Of a DNA stretch of 5,017 bases, positions 1 through 5,017 are shown in pieces; the stretch's first letter is position 1, and each line of letters opens with the position of its first letter. Where the stretch lies: NCBI GenBank assembly GCA_903872005.1, contig CAIQJD010000373.1, forward strand, positions 1 through 5,017, given 5' to 3'. The stretch is from an uncultured bacterium. Its GTDB lineage: Bacteria; Chloroflexota; Anaerolineae; JACIWP01. Under the pieces are notes generated by a model. It saw nothing but the letters and a program-made list of their open reading frames with translations, searched no databases and had not been told where the DNA came from. The translations under genes and the position numbers were made by a program.

Positions 1-1
1 C

Positions 2-312
2 ACCGTCACGCCTACGCCGACATCCAGCGCGACGGCGACGCAGACGCCCACGGAGACGTCTACCGCGCTGCCTGCGCCGACGCGCACGGTCACGGTCACG
101 CCTACGCCGGCCCAGACCGCGACGCCCACAGCGACGGAGACCTTCACGCTGACGCCGACGGTGACCTGGACGGCGACGGCTACGGAAACGCCGACGGAGA
201 CGCCCACCGAGACGCCGACGCCGACGGCGACTATGACCGAGACGCCGACGGGGACGCCGACGGTCACAACGACGCCGACCGCGACGTCCAGCCCCACGCC
301 CACCTTGACTGT
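2..312 (+). repeat. Low-complexity Thr-Pro coding repeat
   Basis: Degenerate ACG-CCG / ACG-GAG / ACG-GCG codon pairs recur through this stretch and encode TP, TE and TA dipeptides. The period is 6 bp, with longer 12-bp blocks such as GAGACGCCCACC near 198. Such tracts expand and contract by slippage, so length probably varies between strains. It forms the linker of the surrounding gene. Confidence 0.85.
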
Positions 313-670
313 TGGCGCAGTCAGCGGCATCGTTTGGAACGATCAGGACGGTAACGGCAGCATCAATGGCGGCGAGCTGGGACTGCCCCGTGTGCGGCTG
401 GCGTTGGTGGCAATGAATCCGCCGGCCGGCCAGGCCGAAGTGATCGAGACCTATACCAATGCCATCGGTCGCTTCGACTTTCTCGGCCTGCAACCGGGGC
501 GCTACCTACTGGCGGTGGATGCGTTGCCTGGCTACTACATCACGACGGCGCAGACGGTGGAGCTGGACGTGCGCGCCGGCGTGACGCTCCTGATGGTCTT
601 CGGGGAGCGACAGTATCCCTATCGTGTGCTCTCGCCGGTTGTGGCGCGGGAACAAACTACGCAACAGTGA
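2..670 (+). CDS. Secreted Thr/Pro-rich protein with C-terminal SdrD B-like domain (5' end outside window)
   Basis: The frame is open from the left edge, so the start lies upstream; the GTG at 161 sits inside the repeat and is not a credible start. The first ~104 visible residues are almost only Thr, Pro, Ala, Glu and Ser ([15 protein letters not shown] style), a flexible extracellular linker. One beta-sandwich domain of about 100 residues follows. It opens with [20 protein letters not shown], the calcium-binding-like start of SdrD B / Cna-B family domains, and continues with [18 protein letters not shown], a typical strand pair of that fold. The protein ends [16 protein letters not shown]. 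The family acts outside the cell as stalks or structural modules, and no catalytic part is visible. An exported surface protein is likely; its N-terminal function is unknown. It ends 11 bp before the glycoside hydrolase and may be co-transcribed with it. Confidence 0.85.
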   Translation, partial: TVTPTPTSSATATQTPTETSTALPAPTRTVTVTPTPAQTATPTATETFTLTPTVTWTATATETPTETPTETPTPTATMTETPTGTPTVTTTPTATSSPTPTLTVGAVSGIVWNDQDGNGSINGGELGLPRVRLALVAMNPPAGQAEVIETYTNAIGRFDFLGLQPGRYLLAVDALPGYYITTAQTVELDVRAGVTLLMVFGERQYPYRVLSPVVAREQTTQQ

Positions 671-674
671 GGAG
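669..674 (+). promoter_or_regulatory. Ribosome binding site for the glycoside hydrolase
   Basis: GAGGAG overlaps the TGA stop of the upstream gene and lies 7 nt before the ATG at 682. This is a strong Shine-Dalgarno match. It supports that start and suggests translational coupling to the preceding gene. Confidence 0.75.
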
Positions 675-681
675 ACCCTGA

Positions 682-2052
682 ATGAAGCGCCGGAAATCTC
701 TACTCTGCTTGATCACGTTGATCGTGGGTCTGCTGGCTCTCTGGCCGGCCGGCCTGGGGTTGGCGGACGCGCCGGTCGCACCGCCGTCCACCTTCCACGG
801 CATCCAGATGGACGACAGCATTGCCGAGCAGGCTACCTTGCCTCAGGCGGACGCCGCCGGCATCTACCATATCCGCTTCAACTTGCGCTGGGACGAGATC
901 GAGCCGGCGCTGACCACGCCGGCCGCCTATGTATGGAGCAAGTACGATCCGCTGATTGCCAACGCAACGGCGGCTGGCTTCTCGCTGATCCTCACCGTGC
1001 GCGACAACCCCGCCTGGGCGGCCAGCACATCGTGCGGGCCGATAGACCTGCAGCCGGCGCGGTTCAATGCCTTCCTCACCGACCTCGTCGCGCGCTACAG
1101 CGCCGCGCCATACAATGTGCGGCTCTGGGAGCTGTACAACGAGCCGGACAACAACCACCCGGAGTATGCCACGCAGGGCGGATGTTGGGGCCAGCAGGCG
1201 GCGCAGTACGCCTTGCTCTTGCAGGGCGCCGCGCCGATCATCCACGCCGCCGGCGGCCAGCTCGTGTTGGGCGGCCTGGCCTATGACTATATCGAGGGCA
1301 TGGACGTAGGCGGCATCTTTAACGGCCTGTTCCTGGACAACCTGCTCAATAGCCCTGGCGGCAGCAGCTTCGACATCATGAACTTCCACTACTACCGGGC
1401 GTTCCACACGCGTTGGGATCGCCACGGCGTGGATGTGATCGGCAAGGCGGCTTTCGTGCGGAACAAGCTCCTTGCCAAAGGGCTGAACAAGCCGATCATG
1501 GTGACGGAGATCGGCCACCCCAGCGCCGGCCCGGCCGAAGATATGCAGGACTACAGTGACGCCGCCAGCAGCCGCTACGTCGTCCAGGGCCTGACGCGCG
1601 GCCAGTTCGCCCGGCTCCATTCGCTGGTCTGGTATCAGATGGCGGATGTCCCGACCGACCCACGCAAGTATGGCCTGCTGCGCGCCAACTACACGCCCAA
1701 GCCGGCCTACTATGCCTATCAGACCCATGCGCGCGAGATCGGCGGGCTGACCAATCCGACCCAGGCGTTGACCGGCGGTCTGGAAGCCTATACTTTCAAC
1801 GCCGGCGATCGGCAAAAGACGGTCGCCTGGAGCAGCGACAATCTCACGCATACGTTGAGCATTGCCGCCGGCCGGCTGTGGGTTGTGGACAAGTTGGGTG
1901 GCCGGCAGATCGTCTATGATGGCGCGCCGGCGGATGCAGACGCGCGCGCCGGCTATGTGGGCGTGCCGGTCTGGATTGAGCCGGTGTACGCCTATCCCTT
2001 CCTGTCCATTGACCAGCCGCGTGCTATGCTGCCGCTTATCCGGCGCCGTTAG
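682..2052 (+). CDS. Secreted clan-A (GH5/GH39-like) glycoside hydrolase
   Basis: Predicted exported TIM-barrel glycosidase of 456 residues. Residues 1-30 are a signal peptide: a basic start (MKRRK), a hydrophobic core at about 7-22, and LADA before probable cleavage near 28-30. The barrel covers about 37-350. Visible clan-A landmarks are IRFNLRWDEIEP (64-75), the acid/base motif YNEP with E154, SFDIMNFHYY (229-238), MVTEIGHP with candidate nucleophile E276, and LVWYQM (315-320) on the last strand. The two glutamates are 122 residues apart, as expected for a retaining enzyme. Residues ~355-440 look like a small beta domain. The tail is MLPLIRRR, resembling the LPLVxR-type tails I associate with exported Chloroflexota proteins. 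Substrate cannot be read from sequence; a beta-linked polysaccharide is plausible. A good RBS precedes it and the methyltransferase follows, so it may trim or remodel the glycan made by the downstream genes. Confidence 0.85.
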   Translation: MKRRKSLLCLITLIVGLLALWPAGLGLADAPVAPPSTFHGIQMDDSIAEQATLPQADAAGIYHIRFNLRWDEIEPALTTPAAYVWSKYDPLIANATAAGFSLILTVRDNPAWAASTSCGPIDLQPARFNAFLTDLVARYSAAPYNVRLWELYNEPDNNHPEYATQGGCWGQQAAQYALLLQGAAPIIHAAGGQLVLGGLAYDYIEGMDVGGIFNGLFLDNLLNSPGGSSFDIMNFHYYRAFHTRWDRHGVDVIGKAAFVRNKLLAKGLNKPIMVTEIGHPSAGPAEDMQDYSDAASSRYVVQGLTRGQFARLHSLVWYQMADVPTDPRKYGLLRANYTPKPAYYAYQTHAREIGGLTNPTQALTGGLEAYTFNAGDRQKTVAWSSDNLTHTLSIAAGRLWVVDKLGGRQIVYDGAPADADARAGYVGVPVWIEPVYAYPFLSIDQPRAMLPLIRRR

Positions 2053-2082
2053 CGCCGACCTTGACTGTCTCCGACCCACGGG

Positions 2083-2087
2083 GGAGG
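2083..2087 (+). promoter_or_regulatory. Ribosome binding site that decides a TTG start
   Basis: GGAGG within a G-rich run lies 6 nt before TTG at 2094. The alternative in-frame TTG at 2061 has no purine-rich site upstream. This favours 2094 as the methyltransferase start. Confidence 0.6.
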
Positions 2088-2093
2088 GGGCGT

Positions 2094-3185
2094 TTGGACG
2101 AACACGCCATCTGCGACCTGTGCGGAGCGCCTGAACCCATAGAGATCGGTCTCCTGGCCGATCTCTATCTCTATACGCCCGGCGCGACGCGGCTGCGGCG
2201 CTGCCGGCGTTGCGGGTTGGTGTGGAGCGAGCCGCCAGAGGAGACCTCACAGGCGGGTAAGACCTCACTGGTCTCCAAGACCTGTGCGGTCTCCCGCGCG
2301 GTCTCGGCCCCGCGCCGGCGTCTCAAGCGCGCGGCCCTGGCGGGGCGCGGCTACTCGCTGGATGAGCGGCCCGGCGCGGCCTCCTTGATCTCGCTGGGCC
2401 ATTGCTGGCTGGGCCGGCTCCTGGGCGTCTTGCTGGCCGGCCGCCTGGAGCGAATCCCCCGTTACATTCCCGACGGCCGGCTGCTGGACATTGGCAGCGG
2501 AGCCGGCCAGTATGTCGCCGCGCTGCGCGCCCTGGGCTGGCGCGCCTTCGGGCTGGAGCCGGCCGGCGCGCCGCCGGCCGTCCTGGGGCGCGCCGAAGAC
2601 CCGCCGCTGGCGGCCGGCGCATTTGACGTTGTGACCTTCTGGCACTCGCTGGAGCATACCTCTTCGCCGGCGCGCGTCCTGGCCCAGGCGCGCCGGCTGT
2701 TGCGGCCGGGCGGCGCGCTGCTCCTCGAAGTCCCCAACTACGCCAGCTTCCAGGCGCGCGTTTGCGGCCGCACGTGGCTGCACCTGGACCCGCCGCGCCA
2801 CCGGTTCCACCTGACGCCGGCGACGCTGCGCGCCTATCTGGAACGCGCCGGCTTCGCGGAAATCGCCATCTGGAGCGTCCCTTCGGCGGTTGGCTGGGCC
2901 GGCAGTTTGCAAGTGCGCCTGAACGCGCTGACCGGCCGGCGCGGCGATATACCGTGTAGCATCGCCCCTTGTGGGCGTCTGGGATCTTGGACGGCCACAC
3001 GGGCCGATGCTACTTCCGGTCATCCCGGCCGGCCGGTCTGCTCAGCATGTGAAACGCACCCCTGGCGCGGGCATCGGCTGCTCAAGAGCCGGCTCGCCGG
3101 CGCGTTGCTGTGGCCCCTGGCGGCAGCGGAAGCGGCGCTGGGCGCCGGCGGCTGTCTGCGCGCCAGCGCCCGCCGGCCGGCGTAG
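2094..3185 (+). CDS. Zinc-ribbon class I SAM-dependent methyltransferase
   Basis: Likely 363 residues from TTG 2094 (good RBS); TTG 2061 would add 11 residues. An N-terminal zinc ribbon has CDLC (7-10) and CRRC (37-40). The SAM domain follows: LLDIGSGAGQY (130-140) is motif I, E155 ends the second strand, FDVVTFWHSLEHT (177-189) is motif II/III, LRPGGALLLEVPN (203-215) comes next, then the LDPPRHRFHLTPATL signature (231-245). This architecture is common in surface-polysaccharide clusters, where such enzymes O- or C-methylate sugars; the substrate here is unknown. Two stretches look foreign. Residues 51-71 come from an 18-bp tandem repeat and lie just after the zinc ribbon. Residues ~286-308 come from a palindromic element lying between LTGRRG and LLKSRLAGALLWPLAAAEAALG. 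Both preserve the frame and the usual ending (GGCLRASARRP) is intact, so the enzyme may still work. Confidence 0.85.
   Translation: MDEHAICDLCGAPEPIEIGLLADLYLYTPGATRLRRCRRCGLVWSEPPEETSQAGKTSLVSKTCAVSRAVSAPRRRLKRAALAGRGYSLDERPGAASLISLGHCWLGRLLGVLLAGRLERIPRYIPDGRLLDIGSGAGQYVAALRALGWRAFGLEPAGAPPAVLGRAEDPPLAAGAFDVVTFWHSLEHTSSPARVLAQARRLLRPGGALLLEVPNYASFQARVCGRTWLHLDPPRHRFHLTPATLRAYLERAGFAEIAIWSVPSAVGWAGSLQVRLNALTGRRGDIPCSIAPCGRLGSWTATRADATSGHPGRPVCSACETHPWRGHRLLKSRLAGALLWPLAAAEAALGAGGCLRASARRPA
2244..2306 (+). repeat. 18-bp tandem repeat with internal AGACC/GGTCT palindromes, in frame
   Basis: Three 18-bp units start at 2244, 2262 and 2280, with a partial fourth at 2298. They encode the hexapeptides TSQAGK, TSLVSK and TCAVSR. 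AGACC recurs at 2242, 2260 and 2278. GGTCTC recurs at 2270, 2288 and 2300. The block is also palindromic: 2240-2253 pairs with 2281-2294 at 13 of 14 positions, and AGACC (2260) pairs with GGTCT (2270) around a 5-nt loop. It sits between the zinc ribbon and the SAM domain of the methyltransferase. Confidence 0.8.
2956..3013 (-). repeat. REPIN-like palindromic element, copy A (inverted relative to copy C)
   Basis: The left arm is 2956-2979, the spacer 10 nt, and the right arm 2990-3013. The arms are inverted repeats matching at 21 of 24 positions. The outer ends are GTAGCAT and ATGCTAC. Inside the left arm is a hairpin CGCCC / CTTGT / GGGCG. Inside the right arm, read on the minus strand, is CGGCC / CGTGT / GGCCG. 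The element lies within the methyltransferase and is read there as CSIAPCGRL...ATRADATS. Because the GGCC-type arm is on the right, it is the reverse of copy C. The minus-strand label expresses this relative orientation only. Confidence 0.85.
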
Positions 3186-3191
3186 GCTCCC

Positions 3192-4199
3192 ATGGGCGAC
3201 GGCGCTGCCCCTCCGCTGCTCTCCGTCCTGATTGTCGCGTGGAATTGTCGCGACCACGTGCGGCGTTGCCTGGAAGCGCTGGGGCCGGCCGTGGCCGGCG
3301 CGCCGGCCGAGATCATCATCGCCGACAATGCTTCGACGGATGGGACGGCCGAGATGCTGCGCCAGAATTTCCCTGGGATCTATCTGATAGACATGGGGCG
3401 CAATGCCGGCTTCGCCGCGGCGGTCAACCGCGCCGCCGGCGCGGCACGCGGCGAATTCCTGTGGCTGTTGAACCCGGATACCATCCCGACAGCCCAATGC
3501 GTCGCCGCGTTGCTGGAGTGCCTGCGCCGGCAGCCGCGCGCCGGCGCGGCCGGGCCGCGCCTGTTGGATGTGGGCGGCGCAACCGACCCGCGCTCGGCGC
3601 GGCGCTATCCGACGATATGGAGCGATTGGGCGGAAAAGGCCGGCCTGCGCCGGCTGGCGCTACGCCTGACGCGTCTGCCGGGAGCCTGGGACGAGAGCCG
3701 GCCGGCGCCGTGCGTTTCGGGCGCGGCGCTCTGTGTGCGGCGCGCCGCATTGGGGTGGGGCCCCGACCCCATGCGGCCCGGCGCATGGCCCGCCGACGGC
3801 CAGGACGCCCACAAGGGGCGATGCTACCGGGGAACGGATGTGCTGGACGAACGCTTTTTCCTGTACGCCGAAGACGTGGATCTCTGTCGGCGGCTGGATG
3901 CCGCCGGCTGGGAGGTCTGGTATTGCGGGGCGGCGACGCTGACCCATTGGGGTGGGGGGAGCAGCGCCGGCGCGGCCGAGGCGGCCGGCATCGCGGCCGT
4001 GGTGAGCCTGGGCCGGCTGTTCGAGAAGTGGGAGGGACGCCGGCGCGGCGACGCGTATCGCGTGGGGATCATCATCCTGTCGGCGTTGAAGCTGTTGCTG
4101 GCCGCGCCGGCCGCGCCCTTCTGGGCGACCGCGCGGCGCAAGGTCGGCCTGCATCGCCGGCTCATCGCCGCGCTGCGCGCAGAGCTGCGCCATGACTGA
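3192..4199 (+). CDS. Family 2 glycosyltransferase (rhamnosyltransferase/WbbL-like)
   Basis: A GT-A fold transferase of 335 residues that would move a sugar from a nucleotide donor onto a growing glycan at the inner membrane. Visible motifs are the first strand VLIVAWN (12-18), the donor-binding ADNASTDGT (44-52), NAGFAAAVNRA (71-81), LLNPD (92-96) in place of DxD, SGAAL (176-180), the catalytic-base region LDERFFLYAEDVDLC (218-232, E227-D228), and THWGG (251-255). A hydrophobic stretch at ~291-312 may anchor it to the membrane. In relatives RRAAL runs within a few residues into the (F/L)DERFF motif. Here about 30 residues (188-217) intervene, encoded by GC palindromes plus a single palindromic-element arm (DAHKGRCY). 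The ATG is 6 bp after the methyltransferase stop with only a weak AGG, so translation is probably coupled. The donor sugar is unknown. Confidence 0.88.
   Translation: MGDGAAPPLLSVLIVAWNCRDHVRRCLEALGPAVAGAPAEIIIADNASTDGTAEMLRQNFPGIYLIDMGRNAGFAAAVNRAAGAARGEFLWLLNPDTIPTAQCVAALLECLRRQPRAGAAGPRLLDVGGATDPRSARRYPTIWSDWAEKAGLRRLALRLTRLPGAWDESRPAPCVSGAALCVRRAALGWGPDPMRPGAWPADGQDAHKGRCYRGTDVLDERFFLYAEDVDLCRRLDAAGWEVWYCGAATLTHWGGGSSAGAAEAAGIAAVVSLGRLFEKWEGRRRGDAYRVGIIILSALKLLLAAPAAPFWATARRKVGLHRRLIAALRAELRHD
3751..3788 (+). repeat. Two adjacent GC-rich palindromes inside the glycosyltransferase insert
   Basis: Positions 3751-3771 form a 10-bp stem (TGGGGT GGGG against CCCC ACCCCA) with one bulged G. 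Positions 3769-3788 form a 7-bp stem, CCATGCG/CGCATGG, around a 6-nt loop. Both lie in the non-conserved insert directly upstream of the single arm at 3804. The stretch 3766-3794 may include a badly diverged second arm (CAT, CGGCCC and TGGCC remain recognisable), which I cannot establish by eye. Confidence 0.5.
3804..3827 (-). repeat. Single REP-like arm, copy B
   Basis: Read on the minus strand, all 24 bases are identical to the left arm of copy A: GTAGCAT, then stem CGCCC, loop CTTGT, stem GGGCG, then TC. No clean partner arm is present upstream, only a possible degenerate one. It is read in frame as DAHKGRCY in the family 2 glycosyltransferase. Confidence 0.8.
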
Positions 4200-5017
4200 G
4201 CGGCCGGTGATCCTCTTCATCCGCAGCAGCCGGCGTTGCACCGGCCTGGAGCGGCGCATGTTGCTCGCCGCAGAATGGGCGCGCGCCGCCGGCGCGGAGC
4301 CGCATATCGCCGTGCTGTATCGAACTGTGACAGACCGTAGCATCGGGCGCCCAGGTTCTGCGCCAGATGGTAGCATCGGCCCTTGTGGCCGTCTTCGCCC
4401 CTCAGACGCCCACGAGGGGCGATGCTACGACGCGCAGGGGCGCACGGCGCATCCGCTGCTGGCTCTGGCAGAGGCGCAGGGTGTGCCGGCGCTACAAATC
4501 GCCGACCCCGGTCCGTGGTCGCCGGCGGCGCTCTTGGCCCTGCGCGATCTGATCGGCCGGCTGCGGCCGGCGATCCTCTTCACGCAGGACTATCGCTCGA
4601 ACTTGCTGGCGCTGGCGGCGCGCCGGCTGGCCGGCAGCACGGCGCGGCTCCTCGCCGCCTGTCATGGACATACGGGCGCGACGCCGGCGCTGCGGCTGTA
4701 CGAGGCGCTGGATCGGCGCGCGTTGCGGCGGTTCGATCGGGTCATCGGCTTCTCGGCGTATCAATGCCGGCTCTTGCGCCAATGGGGCCTGCGCGAGGAG
4801 CAGATCGTCCACATCCCGCACGCCATCGAGCCGGCCTGGGACGTCGGCCTGCCGGCCGAGGCCAGGGAGGCGACGCGGCGAGATTGGGGGATCAGCGGAG
4901 TCGAGCCGGTCATCGGCTTTTTCGGGCGCTCCAGCCCAGAGAAGGGATTGGATACGCTGCTGGCAGCCTTCGAACGCGTGCGGGTCGCAGAGCCATCGGT
5001 CCGGCTGGTCATCGCCG
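4192..5017 (+). CDS. Family 4 glycosyltransferase (3' end outside window)
   Basis: Open to the right edge, 275 residues visible, with no stop in the window. It starts at ATG 4192, overlapping the end of the preceding gene by 8 bp (ATGACTGA), which implies translational coupling. The pattern is a GT-B fold. An N-terminal Rossmann-like domain opens VILFIRSS, with GLERRMLLAAEWARAAG as the acceptor-side helix, ILFTQDYRSNLLALAARRLAG (128-148) and CHGHTG (157-162). The linker VHIPHAIEP (206-214) follows, then the second domain begins IGFFGRSSPEKGLDTLLAAFERV (241-263), the usual GT4 start with its PEKG motif. The donor-binding E-x7-E region is beyond the edge. Residues ~46-80, between HIAVLYR and HPLLALAEAQGVP, are encoded by two palindromic elements and look foreign. 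The likely role is adding a sugar during polysaccharide or lipid-linked glycan assembly in the cytoplasm. Confidence 0.85.
   Translation, partial: MTERPVILFIRSSRRCTGLERRMLLAAEWARAAGAEPHIAVLYRTVTDRSIGRPGSAPDGSIGPCGRLRPSDAHEGRCYDAQGRTAHPLLALAEAQGVPALQIADPGPWSPAALLALRDLIGRLRPAILFTQDYRSNLLALAARRLAGSTARLLAACHGHTGATPALRLYEALDRRALRRFDRVIGFSAYQCRLLRQWGLREEQIVHIPHAIEPAWDVGLPAEAREATRRDWGISGVEPVIGFFGRSSPEKGLDTLLAAFERVRVAEPSVRLVIA
4337..4369 (+). repeat. Diverged REP-like unit, copy D, abutting copy C
   Basis: It starts with the same GTAGCATCGG head as copy C, but the hairpin differs: GGCGC (4346-4350), a 9-nt loop, GCGCC (4360-4364). The next GTAGCATCGG begins exactly 33 bp later. It is read in frame in the family 4 glycosyltransferase as SIGRPGSAPDG. 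It could be a related subfamily or an older, decayed copy. Confidence 0.6.
4370..4428 (+). repeat. REPIN-like palindromic element, copy C
   Basis: The left arm is 4370-4393, the spacer 11 nt, and the right arm 4405-4428, matching at 21 of 24 positions as inverted repeats. The left arm hairpin is CGGCC / CTTGT / GGCCG. The right arm hairpin, read on the minus strand, is CGCCC / CTCGT / GGGCG. Ends are GTAGCAT and ATGCTAC. It is read in frame as SIGPCGRLRPSDAHEGRCY within the family 4 glycosyltransferase. Confidence 0.88.

Noticed and set aside
2041..2057. Perfect 6-bp hairpin (CGGCGC / GCGCCG) around the hydrolase stop codon as a terminator
   Set aside because: The stem is short and no T-run follows. 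The next gene begins about 40 bp later in the same orientation, so termination here is not supported.
2061..2093. TTG at 2061 as methyltransferase start
   Set aside because: There is no Shine-Dalgarno upstream, whereas TTG 2094 has GGAGG at a 6-nt spacing. The start cannot be settled without protein data.
700..2268. 522-residue open frame on the minus strand
   Set aside because: It lies antisense to the glycoside hydrolase, whose signal peptide and catalytic motifs are clear. The translation is Arg/Ala/Gly-rich with no recognisable domain, typical of GC-rich shadow frames.
3751..3771. GC-rich palindrome as a transcription terminator
   Set aside because: It lies in the middle of an open gene with conserved motifs downstream and has no T-run. 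It is better treated as part of the insert.
3110..4195. 361-residue plus-strand frame overlapping the family 2 glycosyltransferase
   Set aside because: It is a frame-shifted shadow rich in Arg, Gly and Ala without motifs. The frame from 3192 carries all family motifs.
2956..4428. CRISPR array
   Set aside because: The repeats are palindromic, hundreds of bases apart and within genes. There is no regular repeat-spacer pattern and no cas gene.

Overview
The window is GC-rich bacterial DNA with every gene on the plus strand. The best guess for the source is Chloroflexota, probably the Anaerolineae side. That rests on a Thr-Pro secreted-protein linker ending in an SdrD B-like domain, a C-terminal tail of the LPL(I/V)xR type, and the cell-surface glycan gene content. 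No marker gene is present, so the assignment is inference.

Layout. Positions 2-670 hold the 3' part of a secreted protein: a Thr/Pro low-complexity stretch, then one SdrD/Cna-B-like beta domain. After an 11-bp gap, 682-2052 encodes an exported clan-A (TIM-barrel) glycoside hydrolase. Next come a zinc-ribbon plus class I SAM methyltransferase (2094-3185), a family 2 glycosyltransferase of the rhamnosyltransferase type (3192-4199), and a family 4 glycosyltransferase. The last gene overlaps its predecessor by 8 bp and runs off the right edge (4192-5017). Spacing is 6-41 bp or overlapping, so this looks like one operon. The last three genes fit assembly and decoration of an extracellular polysaccharide or surface glycan. 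The first two are exported and could bind, trim or display it.

The most interesting content is a family of short palindromic elements lying inside the coding sequence of three consecutive genes. Each full copy (2956-3013 and 4370-4428) consists of two inverted 24-bp arms that start with GTAGCAT at the outer ends. Each arm contains its own small hairpin: a 5-bp stem, a CTTGT-like loop and a 5-bp stem. The arms come in two versions that differ by a compensatory C-G to G-C change inside the stem, and the remaining differences fall in the loop. A single arm lies at 3804-3827 and a diverged relative at 4337-4369. A GTAG head followed by a hairpin, paired in inverted orientation, is the plan of REP/REPIN elements mobilised by RAYT transposases. 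Those are normally extragenic; here they are read through in frame and add roughly 20-37 residues to each protein. A second, unrelated repeat, an 18-bp tandem unit rich in AGACC/GGTCT, is inserted in frame in the methyltransferase (2244-2306). No RNA gene, CRISPR array, transposase, promoter or convincing terminator was seen, and there is no gene-free stretch longer than 300 bp.
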